A stretch of DNA of 64,000 bases from Panicum virgatum (Eukaryota; Streptophyta; Magnoliopsida; Poales; Poaceae), in contig NC_053137.1 of the NCBI RefSeq assembly GCF_016808335.1, positions 11,334,506 through 11,398,505 on the forward strand, given 5' to 3'. The position numbers and the translations under genes were made by a program. The notes beneath the pieces were generated by a model. It ran no database searches. It saw only the letters and a program-made list of their open reading frames with translations, and was not told where the DNA came from. This document shows, in pieces, positions 1 to 11,135 of this stretch; within the stretch, counting starts at the first letter, position 1; every line of letters starts with the position of its first letter.

Positions 1-179
1 GTCTTGTTATAATCTTGAGTTGAATATGAGATCGCCTTTTTGAATAATGAAATTGAGGGGCCTCTTTTGACATATGACCAAATGAGCGATAATGAACTAT
101 TAAGCTGCACAAACTCATTAGTCACAATAATAGTTGTCATTAATCACCAAAACATATTTTGAGGGCCTAGATGCTTACA
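1..179 (-). repeat. Partial 3' LTR of the Sirevirus (U3 start only)
   Basis: Positions 1-179 match the outer end of the 5' LTR at 11393-11571 almost base for base. The end at 179 abuts the polypurine tract at 180-195, as expected for the U3 start of a 3' LTR. The rest of this LTR lies before the window. Differences between the copies are few (for example around 131 versus 11524 and 152 versus 11544), which suggests a fairly recent insertion despite the coding decay. Confidence 0.92.
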
Positions 180-195
180 ATCTCCCCCTTTTTGG
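180..195 (-). other. Polypurine tract next to the 3' LTR
   Basis: On the minus strand an A5-G5 purine run lies directly before the TGTAAGCATC start of the 3' LTR. This is the expected plus-strand primer site for reverse transcription. Confidence 0.8.
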
Positions 196-420
196 TGATT
201 GATGACAACACAAACATAAATAACGAGAGAGCGAGAAAGATAAAACAGGATAAACATAAGCAAACTCGAAAAAGGACCAAAGAGCTCAAAGGCTCAAACG
301 AAATCCAAAGATATGTCTCAAACCACAGCATACTCAAGCGCCAAATGAACATATCCATGAACTAACACCAAATGTGATACAAAGCATCAAAGTCCTGATA
401 ACTACGAGCTCTCTCTAACT

Positions 421-470
421 CTACCCTCCCCCTAACTCCAACTTCCCCTGACTCTCTCCCCCTTTGGCGT
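421..470 (-). other. Upstream cluster of additional polypurine tracts
   Basis: Three further purine runs on the minus strand (about 422-431, 442-449 and 455-467) lie 230-290 bp inside the 3' LTR. Repeated polypurine tracts upstream of the 3' LTR are a described feature of Sireviruses. Confidence 0.6.
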
Positions 471-583
471 CAAAGCACCAAAAAGGCGAGCTACTGATCC
501 GGCTGTCGCGGCACGGCGAGGAAGCGGTCTGGGTCATCGTCGTCTTCGTCGTCGGACGGTGTACCCTCAGTGACGGACGGGAG

Positions 584-3066
584 CTACTGGTCAGAACTGC
601 CTGCTGGATCTGAACTGACTGGGGGTGTAGCTGTCGTCGAGGCTCTCGTGCTAGCACTGCCTGGAAGAGGGTCCGTAGAAGTAGTAACCGGCTCAGCAGA
701 AGATGTGTCAACATCTGAAGTAGTAAGTGCTGAAGCTGCCGGCTGTGTCGACTGCTGAAGCAAAGAACCCTCTCCTCCCCCTGAAGGTAGTGTCTGTGGT
801 ACGATGGGGAGGGCGACTGACTGGACTGCTGAAGGAGACTCCTGGAAGAGTGAAGTCGCTGGCAGTGGTGAGAAGAGTGGACGACCGGCAGACCCAAGTA
901 GTGCGGACATCGAGAACGTGGTCTCCGGTGTCGCTGAGGTAGCTGGAGCTGCAGTAGGGGCTGGAGCTGGTGTGACTGCAAGCTGAGGTGCTCCAACACC
1001 CTGAAGGCCTGGCTGTCCTGGCTGCTGCGGGACGAGTCCGGTGTGAGTGTATAGCTGAGTAATCATCCCGAACATCGCCATCATCCCCTGTTGTATCTGC
1101 TAGAACTGAGCATCTGTCCTCTGTGAAACTCGATCAATAAGGCCGACAAACCGCTCCTCCGCAGCAGCACGCTCTCGGGCAGCCTCCCTCTGTATGGCTG
1201 CTAGCTGAGCCTCATGGGATCTCCTGGCCTCCTCCTGTGCTATCCGGTCCTCTCGTTGCTGAGTAACAAGCTGCTGAAGTAGAGAGGTGAGCTCGGACGG
1301 CTGAGTCACCTGAGACTCTGTAACTGTAGCTGCTGCCGGTGACTCTGGGGCTGGCTCTCTGGACCCCCTGCCTCATGGTCGTGACTAGCTGGGGCTGCTG
1401 CAGGGAAGTACTCGACGTCCTCGGAGGAGTCTGACTCAAGCTCAGACCAGTGTATCTCATCATCTCCTCCGGGAAGCTGGGCCTCGGCAGCTAGCAGTGC
1501 CTCATCCTCCTGTGCCACTCGGGCCTGTGCCTCTGGTGACAACTGTGCCATGGCAGCTCTATCGATCTGTCTGCCTCTCCTCCTGTCCTGTGGTGCAGTG
1601 GGTCGGTATACAGGGAACCTGGGGGCCTCATCGTGACGGTAAGGAGCGCTGATGGGTGACTCTGCTGGCACAATCATAGAACATATATAGCTGATCCAGT
1701 GCGCATAGGGAAACTGTCGCACCACACCCATCCCATCTGTGATCACATCCTCTATCTCAGCCAGAATAAAGTCAACTATGTCAAACGGCTCGTGAGTGAG
1801 GATGTGTAGAAGCAGGAGCTGCTGCAGTCCTGTAAACCCCTCTGGGTAGCCACTCCTCGGTAGCAAAGTCCTCCGGAGTGCCATGTGTACTGCGTATGCC
1901 TCTGGGGTCAGCAGGCTGGGAACTCTGGCGTAGGAGGTAGGGAACGGCTGGCGGAAGCACTGAGAGATCGCCTCGTGAGAAGGTGCAATCCCGCCAATTA
2001 TAGCTCTGCGCGGTGGATCTGCATCTCCGTAAACCATCTCGTGCAGGGAGACGTCAACCAAGTCAACTCCGAGAATCCCTGCTATAGTCGCCCTGGACAG
2101 ACCAAAGACCTGGCCTCCAAACACGAAGTGTACTGCTCTGCGCTCGGGAGCGATCCAGGCTGTGGCGTAGAAAACTCTGACCCAGTCCTCTATGTATCTG
2201 TTCTGCTCTATCTGGAGTAACCTGGGCAGGCCCCTGAAGTGAGCGAAGTGCTCTCTGACGTCTGCTCCCCCTGCGGTTGTCCTCAGTGACACCCAGTCAA
2301 GCACTCTGTGCGGGAAGATCCTGTGGCCCCGCCTCTGGTAGGTCTCGTAGAAACTGGCCTGAAGAAGCGTCCAGAACCTACGGTCGACACTGCTGTCACG
2401 GGTCACGAGAAACCAGTCCTCCTCCTGAACACTCCACCTGAGCCTCTTGACCTTCGCCGCATTGGCCTTGGTCAAGTTCTGGAGCAGCACACCTGGCTCC
2501 AGACGCACAACAGTGTCCATACGGAACACTGCGCGCTCGGCCTCTAGGGCCTCGGCTCTACGGGCTGCTGCTTCTGCTGCTGCAGACCTGCGAGGCTCCT
2601 GTGGCTGGTGACCTCCTCGCGTCCTCGGTCCAGTGCAACGCTCGGTCGCCGGAGAAGACTCTCCTGCTGGGGACGTCTGCCGAGTGCGGCCAGAACGTCG
2701 TAGAGTCGGTGACTCCTGTGTGCCTTGCCCCTGCGACTGCTCAGACTGCGCTGCATCTGAATCTGAAGCTGAGTGATCTGACTCTGCAGCTGTCGGCTCC
2801 CCCTCAGACGTATCACCCTCAGTCTGCTGTGTAGTGGCCCTGGTGGCCCTGGCACCTCTGACTCGACCCATACCTCGGCCTCTGCCCCTGCCCCTGCCCC
2901 TGGCTGGCGGATCCCTGATCGCGAACGGGCGAGCACGACCTGACGCCTGCTCCTCGGCGGCCTTGGCTACCATCTCGGCCCTCTCGGCCTCTCTCTCTGC
3001 GCGAGTCCGCTTGCGGACAGGCTTCTCCACAACTACCTCCTTCCCCTTCCTCTTTTCACGTCCCAT
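584..3066 (-). pseudogene. Env-like / additional third ORF of the Sirevirus (damaged near its C-terminus)
   Basis: An ORF of about 586 codons runs from an ATG at 3066 down to 1306; the frame stays open upstream to 3546, but that part is the repeat spacer. The N-terminus is very basic (MGREKRKGKE, then KPVRKRTRAEREAERAE) with an RG-repeat near 2890-2860. A Ser/Gln/Glu-rich stretch follows, then a folded-looking core (2530-1600) of the type found in plant 'putative transposon protein' or env-like ORFs placed after RNase H in Sireviruses. The reading then shifts frame at about 1309-1340. It continues through a coiled-coil-like Glu/Ala/Arg segment (1309-1103), meets a TAG at 1100-1102, and resumes in the same frame to 584 with a Pro/Thr/Ser-rich tail. 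Function is not established for this class; envelope identity is only an analogy. No convincing transmembrane segment was seen. Confidence 0.7.
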
Positions 3067-3479
3067 CTCAAACAGGCAAAAATTCGAACACCTGGTGCGC
3101 AAGGCGTGAATGTGTACTGCGGTTGCGGCGAGTGGCGTGGAGGCGCAGCTGCGGCGTGTGGCGTGGATGCACGGCTTCGTGGGCGTCGGCGTGGGCGGCG
3201 CTGGTGCACGGGCGGCGCAGGTGTACGGGCGGCGCGCGGAGGCGGCGACTGCAGCGTGGATGAACGGGCGGCGCAGGCGAGACGGCTCTGGCGTGTGGCG
3301 CACGGCTGTGCACGGGAGTGCAGGGCGTGGCGGCTGCAGCATGGCGGCGTGCAGGCGGGCGCCGCGTGGAGTGTGCGGTGACGGCGTGAATCGGCGGCGG
3401 CGGCTCGAGTTGGGATGAATCGGGGGAAACAGAGGAAGAAAGAAACCGGCGGCGGGCATAAGACACATATATGACAGGT

Positions 3480-3815
3480 GGGTCCCGTGCTTTCCTTTAA
3501 CACCGGTTGATCCGACGCTTAGGGTATGAACGCCGGTTGATTGCATCAGTGAGGTTCACCCGAGACTCCAGCAAAAATTCATCTGAATGCCGGTTGATCC
3601 GACGATATGACTTTTGTATATGCCGGTTGAATGCTGTAATCACCGGTTCATTGGCAGGTCAGATCTGTGTTACATTCACCGGTTGATCCGATGCTCCGAA
3701 AATTGTATACGCCGGTTGAACGCCTGGTTTGACTGAGCTGAGGCTGAAACTTAGTAACGCCGGTTAAACCGATGGGTATAGATCCATTGAGCGTCGGTTT
3801 AACCGGTGAACCCAA
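3480..3815. repeat. Internal array of CCGGTT/GATCCGACG palindromic motifs
   Basis: About eight occurrences of a core such as GCCGGTTGATCCGACG, CACCGGTTGATCCGATG or GCGTCGGTTTAACCGGTG lie between the end of pol and the env-like ORF, spaced some 30-50 bp apart. The same motif family forms the palindrome array in the LTR (10664-11135). From 3816 to 4454 I see only AT-rich non-coding element sequence. Confidence 0.75.
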
Positions 3816-4454
3816 AAACCTTCACTCAGCTCACACTTCTATGCTAAGTCCAATAAACTTATAAAATTCAAATAAACTCAAGTTAATGGACTTGCATAGG
3901 CGACTTTACCACTCAAAATAAATAGGATAGCACACTAGCTTAAATAATTTTCTTTTCAAACACAAGGAGAAGCTGCAAAGCGAGACAAAGCGCCAAATAA
4001 AATGTATGAGCCTTGTCATAGGAATATTGAAGATAGAGAGCTTCAAACTCATTATGACAGGACTCACTAGGCAATAACACACCTAACACTTTGCTCTTTT
4101 CACTTTTCATGAATTAAGATCTTGTATATGAAACAAGTCTCATTTTCATCAAGTGATCTCCTTTGTGACCCTTACGCATGCAATGATGGTGCAAATTACA
4201 ACCACATGCGAAAGTAAAGTAAACATGAAGTGCACATCTATGTGCACATCTATATGACAAGAAATGCATAACATGAAATTAAGATCTACTTGTCAAGTTT
4301 GAACCCACGGGAAGCTTCTTCATGATGAGCCTTTCTACAAGCCTAGAGGAAAACAAGTGGACCACCACCTCTAGCTAAACTCTTGCTCATCACTATCTTA
4401 CCATGGTTAGACAAGTGTCCTATATGTATGTATTTTTCTATATGACATGGCAAC

Positions 4455-6110
4455 TTACATGATGTTTGCCGCATCTAACACATTAAGCTCATTCCTTAGC
4501 CTAACAAAAGTACTCTCGTCTAATGGTTTTGTGAAGATATCCGCCAATTGCTCCTCGGATCTCACACCTTGAAGAGATATGTCTCCTTTGGCTTCGTGAT
4601 CACGCAAGAAGTGATGGTGAATATCAATGTGCTTTGTGCGAGAGTGTTGAACCGGATTCTTGGCAATTTTTACGGCACTTTCATTGTCACAAAGGAGTGG
4701 GATCCTATCTAGTTTCACACCAAAGTCCAAAAGGGTTTGCTTCATATATAGGATTTGGGCACAACATGCACCGGCCGCTATATATTCCACTTTCGCGGTG
4801 GACAAAGCCACGGAATTTTGCTTCTTACTCGACCAAGAAACTAGAGAACGCCCAAGCAAGTGGCAACCCCCGGAGGTACTCTTGCGATCTACACGGCTTC
4901 CGGCAAAATCCGAATCCGAGTATCCCAAGAGATCTAAGCTAGCGCCTTTGGGGTACCACAAGCCTATGCTAGGGGTGTGCTTGAGATACCGAAGGATCCT
5001 ATTCACAGCCGAGAGGTGTGATTCCTTTGGGTTTGCTTGAAAGCGGGCACACAAGCACACACTAAACATTATATCGGGCCTAGATGCGGTAAGGTAAAGC
5101 AAAGACCCTATCATAGAACGATAGAGGGATTGATCAACCGATTTACCGTCCACATCCAAGTCAAGATGCCCATTGGTTGCCATGGGTGTCTTGATTGGCT
5201 TGCACTCATCCATCTTGAACTTCTTCAAGATATCTTTAGTATACTTTTCTTGATGGATGAATGTCCCTTCCTTCATTTGTTTGACTTGAAAACCAAGGAA
5301 GAAGGTCAATTCGCCAATCATGGACATCTCGAATTCCCTAGACATCATGGTAGCAAACTCATGACTTAGTGAATCATTAGTTGAGCCAAAGATAATATCG
5401 TCAACATAAATTTGACAAATGAAAAGATCCCCGTTGACGTCTTTTGTGAACAATGTGGTGTCCACCCTCCCGATCTTGAAGCCTTGCATGATTAGGAAGT
5501 CACGAAGCCTCTCATACCAAGCCCTTGGAGCTTGTTTGAGCCCATAGAGTGCCTTGTGCAACCTATAAACATGATTAGGATTCCTCGGATCTTCAAACCC
5601 GGGATGTTGCTCAGCGTAAATAAGTTCGTTAATAACGCCATTTAAGAATGCACTTTTCACATCCATTTGATATAACTTAATGTTATGATGTGAAGAGTAA
5701 GCAAGAAGGATACGGATAGCTTCAAGTCTTGCGACCGGAGCAAAAGTTTAACCAAAATCCAAACCTTCGACTTGAGAAAACCTTTTTGCCACAAGTCTAG
5801 CTTTGTTGCGTATCACCACCCCATGTTCATCTTGCTTGTTTCGAAAGACCCACTTGGTGCCGATGATGTTCTTGTCTTTTGGAGGAGCTTCGAGGACCCA
5901 AACTTCATTGCGGGTGAAGTTGTTCAATTCTTCTTGCATGGCCATCACCCAATCTGAGTCCTCAAGCGCTTCCTCTATGCTAGTGGGTTCAATACAAGAA
6001 ACAAATGAGTAATATTCGCAAAATGAAGCATGGTTGGAGCGAGTTCATACTCCCTTGGAAGGACTACCATTGATTTGACCAATTGGATGATCCTTGGAGA
6101 TGCGACCATG
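4455..6110 (-). pseudogene. Copia reverse transcriptase and RNase H (decayed)
   Basis: The minus strand encodes the copia reverse transcriptase. The N-terminal part (5948-5748) contains NEVWVL and GTKWVFRNK; the palm follows (5666 onward) with the MDVKSAFLNG and YVDDIIFGS motifs, the latter being the catalytic YxDD box. RNase H follows, with the conserved AKVEYIAAGACCAQ, LLCDNESAV and RTKHIDI segments, and the region ends in ADIFTKPLDE. A TAA at 5748-5750 interrupts the well-conserved GLDFG/TFAPVARLEA junction, so the enzyme cannot be made as one chain. Between 6110 and 6195 there are further stops. Role: cDNA synthesis in the virus-like particle. Identification is strong; activity of this copy is ruled out unless stops are suppressed. 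Confidence 0.9.
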
Positions 6111-6194
6111 CTTCACTAGCGGTGCTTGAGTGGATGCTTGTTGGGGTGGATCATGGGTGACTTGTGCTTGTGGTGGAACACTTTGCTCTTCTTG

Positions 6195-7295
6195 TTATTG
6201 GACTTGGGGTGTTGGTGTTGGCACATCTTCTTGAGGTAGTGGATCATCTTTTTCTTGAACTTCATCCACTTGGGGTGCCGTGGAGGTGCTTGGTGTAGAC
6301 GAGGAAGGTCCTGCCCCTTGATCATTGTCTTCATGCACCTCTTCCGGCTTGATATCCCCAATGGACATCTTCTTCAAAGCTTCATCAATCTCATCATCAC
6401 CTACATTGTCATAGCCAACAACCTCCTCTTGGGAGCCATTAGATTCATCAAACTCCACATCACATGTTTCTTCAACTAACTCGGAGGTTTGATTGAATAC
6501 TCTATATGCTTTGAAGTTTGATGCATAACCAAGAAAGAAACCTTCATCACATCTACTCTCAAACTTACCGAGCCTTTTCTTCTTATAAATGAAGCATTTG
6601 CAACCAAAGACTCGAAAGTAGGATATATTTGGTTTCCTCCCGGTGATGAGCTCATATGGAGTTTTCTTGAGGAGTCGGTGGGGATACACTCGGTTGGATG
6701 CATGACACGCCGTGTTGATTGCTTCCGCCCAAAACTTCTCGGACGTGCCATAATCATCCAACATTGCTCTTGCTAGGGTGATGAGTGTCTTCTTCTTTCT
6801 TTCCACCACTCCATTTTGTTGAGGCGTGTAGGTGGCGGAGAACTCATGCTTGATGCCCTCTTCATCGCACCATTCTTCAATCTTCATATTCTTGAACTCG
6901 GTGCTGTTGTCACTCCGAATCTTCACAATTGGGGAGTTGTACTCCCTTTGAGTTGTTCTTGCAAAAGTCTTGAAGATTTTCGGAGTTTCACCCTTATCGC
7001 CTAGAAACATGACCCAAGTGTGACGTGAAAAATCATCAACGATAACTAGGCAATAGAGGTTACCACCAATGCTCTTGTATGTAGTTGGACCAAAGAGATC
7101 CATGTGAAGTAGCTCGAGCGGCTTGGAGGTAGACAACATCTTCTTGATGGGATGATGTGTTGCAACTTGCTTTCCGGCTTGACATGCTTTGCATAACTTG
7201 TTCTTGTCAAAAGTAACGTCCTTCAAGCCGGTGATCATCCCTCTCTTGTGGGCTTTCTTGAGGTTGCTCATGCCAATATGAGCAATTCTTCTATG
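6195..7295 (-). pseudogene. Copia integrase (rve domain), with an upstream nonsense codon
   Basis: An open stretch of 358 codons carries the C-terminal part of the zinc-binding region (CKACQAGK) and the DDE core. The catalytic residues are visible as D in LLHMDLFGP, D in IRSDNSTEF and E in NGVVERKKK. The GKFESRCDEGFFLGY box and an acidic, Pro/Ser-rich tail follow. A TGA at 7296-7298 separates it from the protease where the family has a Trp before HRR.AHIGM, and a TAA ends the tail at about 6192. It would insert element cDNA into host DNA. The catalytic triad is complete although the polyprotein is broken. Confidence 0.9.
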
Positions 7296-7737
7296 TCAAA
7301 GCCACCCAAGAGACGACTTGGTGAAGAGGCATGTCATGGTGCTTGTTTGCTTTGAAGAGAAATCCACCAAGTAAATATTGCCATGCCTAAACCCCGTGAA
7401 TACCAATGACTTGTCTTTTTCATGAGTTACTACAACACCATTCTTGTCAAAGGCACACGTTAGTCCAAGATCACACAATTGAGCAATAGAAATGAGATTA
7501 AAACTAAGTGATTCTACAAACAAGACATTAGAAATAGATAAATCTTTAGAAATTGCTATTCTACCCAAACCTAAAACTTTTCCCCTTGAATTATCACCAT
7601 AGGTGACATGTTCATGATCTCCGGGGTCTTCAAGAGTGGTGAACATGCTATCATTGCCGGTCATGTGTTGAGAGCAACCGCTATCAAGTACCCAATATTT
7701 TCCACCGGCTTTGTAGTTCACCTACACACATGAGAAT
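7296..7737 (-). pseudogene. Copia aspartic protease
   Basis: The fragment begins with AGGKYWVLDSGCSQHMTG, the copia retropepsin active-site signature (catalytic Asp in DSG), and continues through a typical protease fold to the pre-integrase segment ending FTKSSLGWL. A TGA and a frame change at about 7738-7721 separate it from gag, and the next TGA at 7296 separates it from integrase. It would cleave Gag-Pol. Family identity is clear. Confidence 0.85.
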
Positions 7738-9324
7738 TCACTTTTGAGTTTTAGGAACCCAAACAAGCTTTGGGCCTTGCACATGTGTGACAAGAGCTTT
7801 TGGGACCCAAAGTTGCTTGGGGAGCTTCTTCTTTGACTCCTTAATGAGTTTGCCAATGAATTTGGCCTTCACCTTGCCCTTCACTTTACTCAAGAGAAAA
7901 TGGTTATTTTGAAACATTGATGAGTAATTCTTGGGTAAATTAGGAAGAGGACGTGATGGTAAAGTGCACTCCCTAGTGTGGTGCCCGCTGACTTGGCAAT
8001 GTTGGCAATATGAACCAACTTCCTTGATGAAGCTAGTCTTGATCTCCGGAGAAGGAGCTGTAGCTATGTTTGGCTCCGGAAATGAACCAAGACCTCTCTT
8101 GCCATAGTCACGGGCATTATTGAAGAGAATCTCCTTGTGTATGTATTCTCCTCTTGAGAGCTTCTCCACACTACTCTTGAGGCTTGCCACTTGATCCATC
8201 AATTCTTTTTCCCTAGAAGGTGCAAGCTCGGACAAAGCATTAGTAGCTTTTGCATTAATGAGTAGGTCATCACATGAAGTAGAAGCATTGACCTTCTCAA
8301 TAGTTTCATGAGCAAAGTTCTCAAGACTTGGGTCAATTGCTTCATAGGCAAATTCAAGTTCTTGATACTTGTGAGCCAACTCCCTATGCTCTTGTTTAAG
8401 CTTTTTGTGGCTCTCTTCAACTTGCTTAGCAAGTACAAGTGACTCATTGTGCTTTTTGAGCAAGTCATTGTACTTGCCAAGCAAATCGGAGTGGGCAAGC
8501 TCTAACTTGGCACGAGAGCTCTCAAGAACCTTGACTTTGCCTTTTTCCCTCTTGATAACGGATGTATACTCATTAATGAGGTTAGCAAACTCATTAGGGT
8601 CAAGCTCATCATCACTATCATCTTCATTCTCACATACCTTAGAGTTACCTTTGGCCATGAGGCACATTGGAGGTGGAGGTAGCGATGGTTCTTCATTTGT
8701 GAGGGCGATGATGACTATGTCTTCTTCATCACTTGAATCTTCGCTTGATGAGACATCGGTCACCCACTCTTGTTTTTCCACCAAGAAGCTTCTCTTGGTG
8801 TGCCCTTTCTTCTTTGGTAAGAGTTTGGTCTTTTTGTCATGGCTCTTCTTCTTCCCAAGCTTCTTGTTCTTGTTTTTCTTCTCATCCTCTTCATCATCGC
8901 TTGAATCATGGCGATGTTTGCCTTTGTTGTCCTTCTTTCTCTTGTCCGGCTTGGGGCAATCGGGAGAGATGTGTCCTTTTTCCCCACAATTGTAGCATAT
9001 TTTGTATTTGACATCTTCCCTATACCGGAACATCCTTCTTTTGGGGTCAAAGTTGTAACCCTTCTTATTTATCTTGTCGCTCAAGCGTGTGAACTTTCTC
9101 ATCATGAGAGCAAGTTCCCCATCTTCTTCATTATCGGATGAGCTTTCATGATGATCTTCTTCTTCATTGCTTGAGCTAGATTCTTGCTTGACCATCTTGA
9201 GCTTGCGGTGCTTGTTGGCCTTGGTTTTGAGATCAATTGATTTGCTTGTTGTTGGCTCTTCGGACATACCAAGGATACTCATTTCATGAGCGCGAATTTC
9301 GCCCACAAGCTCTCCTACTTCCAT
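7738..9324 (-). pseudogene. Sirevirus Gag, C-terminal two thirds with two zinc knuckles
   Basis: A 528-codon open stretch carries a CCHC zinc knuckle (CYNCGEKGHISPDC) followed by a highly basic Lys-rich segment and an acidic Ser/Asp segment. A long predicted coiled coil follows (heptad-like Leu/Lys/Glu residues from about 8570 to 8330), then a second CCHC knuckle (CQHCQVSGHHTREC) near 8010-7970, and a basic tail ending VWVPKTQK. Two zinc knuckles flanking a coiled coil fit Sirevirus Gag. The stretch is open from the frame after the TAA at 9343. Role: nucleocapsid and RNA packaging. Confidence 0.85.
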
Positions 9325-9870
9325 TGTATCAAGATTCTCCTTTTAAAGCATTGCATTGATAATATTGTACTTGGGCTTCGGAAGGAGCATGAGAATCTTG
9401 CGGTTGATGGAGCCACTGTCAATTTTAGAAACTTCAAGAGCATTAATGTCCTTGACAATGACATTCAAGCGGGAATACATATCATTGCAATTTTCATGAG
9501 CAAGCATCTTAAAAGAATCATACTTTGCTCTAAACAAGTGATATTTTTATTCCCGGACTTTTGTGGAGCCTGCATGAATTTCAATTAGTCTTTCCATATA
9601 TTACTTGCTAAGTCCATGCCATTTACTGTAGCAAAGACTTCCTCACTAATGGCTTCGAAAATTGCATTTCTAGCCTTTGCATTCCACTTTAGTTGTTCCG
9701 TGGTGGGAGTTCCGGTGAACCCGGTTTTTGTTGCCAACCACACTTCGGGGGCAATCACATCAAGGTATGCGGCCATGCGAACTTTCCAATAGGCAAAGTT
9801 CTTGCCCTCGAAATGAGCGGCGAACCACCCATCTTGGCCATAGCTCTAGGCGGTGAAGCCTAATGATCCA
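9325..9870 (-). pseudogene. Sirevirus Gag, N-terminal part (multiple stops)
   Basis: The UBN2-like Gag N-terminal region is recognisable in pieces: HFEGKNFAYWKVRMAAYL near 9820-9760, then EQLKWNAKARNAIFEAIS, GMDLASNIWKD, and HLFRAKYDSFKM. It is broken by a one-base frame shift at about 9585, a TAA at 9547-9549 and a TAA at 9343-9345. No in-frame initiator is present before the first homologous codon, because a TAG directly precedes it. These lesions show the copy cannot produce full Gag. Confidence 0.8.
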
Positions 9871-9882
9871 AATGAGCAACGA

Positions 9883-9895
9883 GGCTCTGATACCA
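9883..9895 (-). other. Primer binding site (initiator Met-tRNA)
   Basis: The minus strand reads TGGTATCAGAGCC two bases inside the 5' LTR. This is the standard plant copia PBS complementary to the 3' end of tRNA-iMet. Confidence 0.92.
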
Positions 9896-10605
9896 ATTGT
9901 AAGGATCGATGGACCAAGAGAGGGGGTGAATTGGGCCTTTTTCAAATTTCTAAGATAATTAAAACAACCTTAACCTATGCAATGCTAGTAAGGCTCAATT
10001 CACCAACCGGCTAACAAAGCAAACTACACAAGCTAACAAAGATATGAAACTAAGCAAGGTAGAGCTAAGCTATGATCTCTAAGGTCAAGCACATGAAAGA
10101 TTGCATGAAAGTAAGTGCTTGAAATGAGAGAGTGGGTTAGAGACAACCGGATTTTTTCCCGTGGTGTCGATGTGTTGGCACACACCCCTAATCCACGTTG
10201 TGACACTCACTAAGAGTCTTGTCACCTCCCATGTCACCGAGACTTGGGCGCTCACTAAGAGTCTCCGTTCACCACCCCGGCGTGGTGGAGCTCAAGCCAC
10301 GTACAATCTTCTTCTCCGGGCTCCCACAATTCTTGGCAAGCTCCGCGAGAAATACCTAGATCACCAAGATCGCCTAGGTGATGCCAATCATCAAGAGTAA
10401 CAAGCTAAGGCCTTCACTTGAGCAAGAACCGATCACCAAGAACGGATGCACACAAGCTTCTCTCTACTCAAGTCCTTAATCTTGGTTCTTGATTGATTGA
10501 ATGAACAAGTATGCGAAAGATGAAGCTCAAGGTGGCTCTCAACAATGTATGAGTGTTTGAATGTTTCCTGGTGTTAAGAGTAGGCAAAATGACCCATTGG
10601 AGGGG

Positions 10606-10613
10606 TATATATA
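10606..10613 (-). promoter_or_regulatory. LTR TATA box
   Basis: CTATATATACCCC on the minus strand lies about 700 bp from the inner LTR end and just downstream of the palindrome array in transcription direction. The related solo LTR has the same arrangement at 18690-18697. Confidence 0.6.
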
Positions 10614-10663
10614 GGCAGCTCACACGAATAGAGCCGTTGGAGAAAAGCTGCCAGAAAACTGCG

Positions 10664-11135
10664 TAGCGCCGGTTAATCCGACGACCCTCCAATAGCCAGC
10701 GTCGGTTTAACCAATGAATGTAAACTGCCCCTTATGAAAACTAGCCGTTACAACTTGGGCAGATTAACCGACGTATCATCGGTTTAAACGGTGAGTGTAG
10801 TTGTTCACTGATTAGCTGAAATACCAAGTCTCTGGACAACTGCACCGACGTTGACTCAAACTTATCGTCGGTTTAACCGGTGAGTACAACTTCTAAAATC
10901 CTTTGAAAAACCATCTCACTGGTCAATTGCACCGACGTCTTGATTCAAACATCGTCGGTTTAATCGGTGTATAGAACTTGAAACACCCTGGAAAAACCAA
11001 CTCTGGACTAATGCACCGACGTTAAATTCAAACACGTCGGTTTAACCGGTGTATTGACTTGTCCAGACTCTGCTGACTTCGTTTAACCGACGTATAGAAA
11101 AATAAAAACGTCGGTTAAACCGGTGTATAGACTTT
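10664..11135. repeat. Palindrome array in the Sirevirus LTR
   Basis: Six imperfect palindromes of about 40 bp, each of the form CACCGACGTT...AACGTCGG/TTTAACCGGTG, are spaced about 70-80 bp apart. Similar conserved palindromes upstream of the core promoter are known in Sirevirus LTRs and are suspected cis-regulatory sites. Confidence 0.8.

Noticed and set aside
584..3066. Calling the extra Sirevirus ORF a true viral envelope gene
   Set aside because: Position fits the env-like ORF, but no signal peptide or transmembrane segment is evident, so only env-like by position is claimed.
3033..3503. ORFs on both strands in the GC-rich spacer before the env-like ORF
   Set aside because: Arg/Ala/Pro/His-rich translations from a GC-rich repeat in several frames at once; the MGREKRKGKE start at 3066 is better supported.
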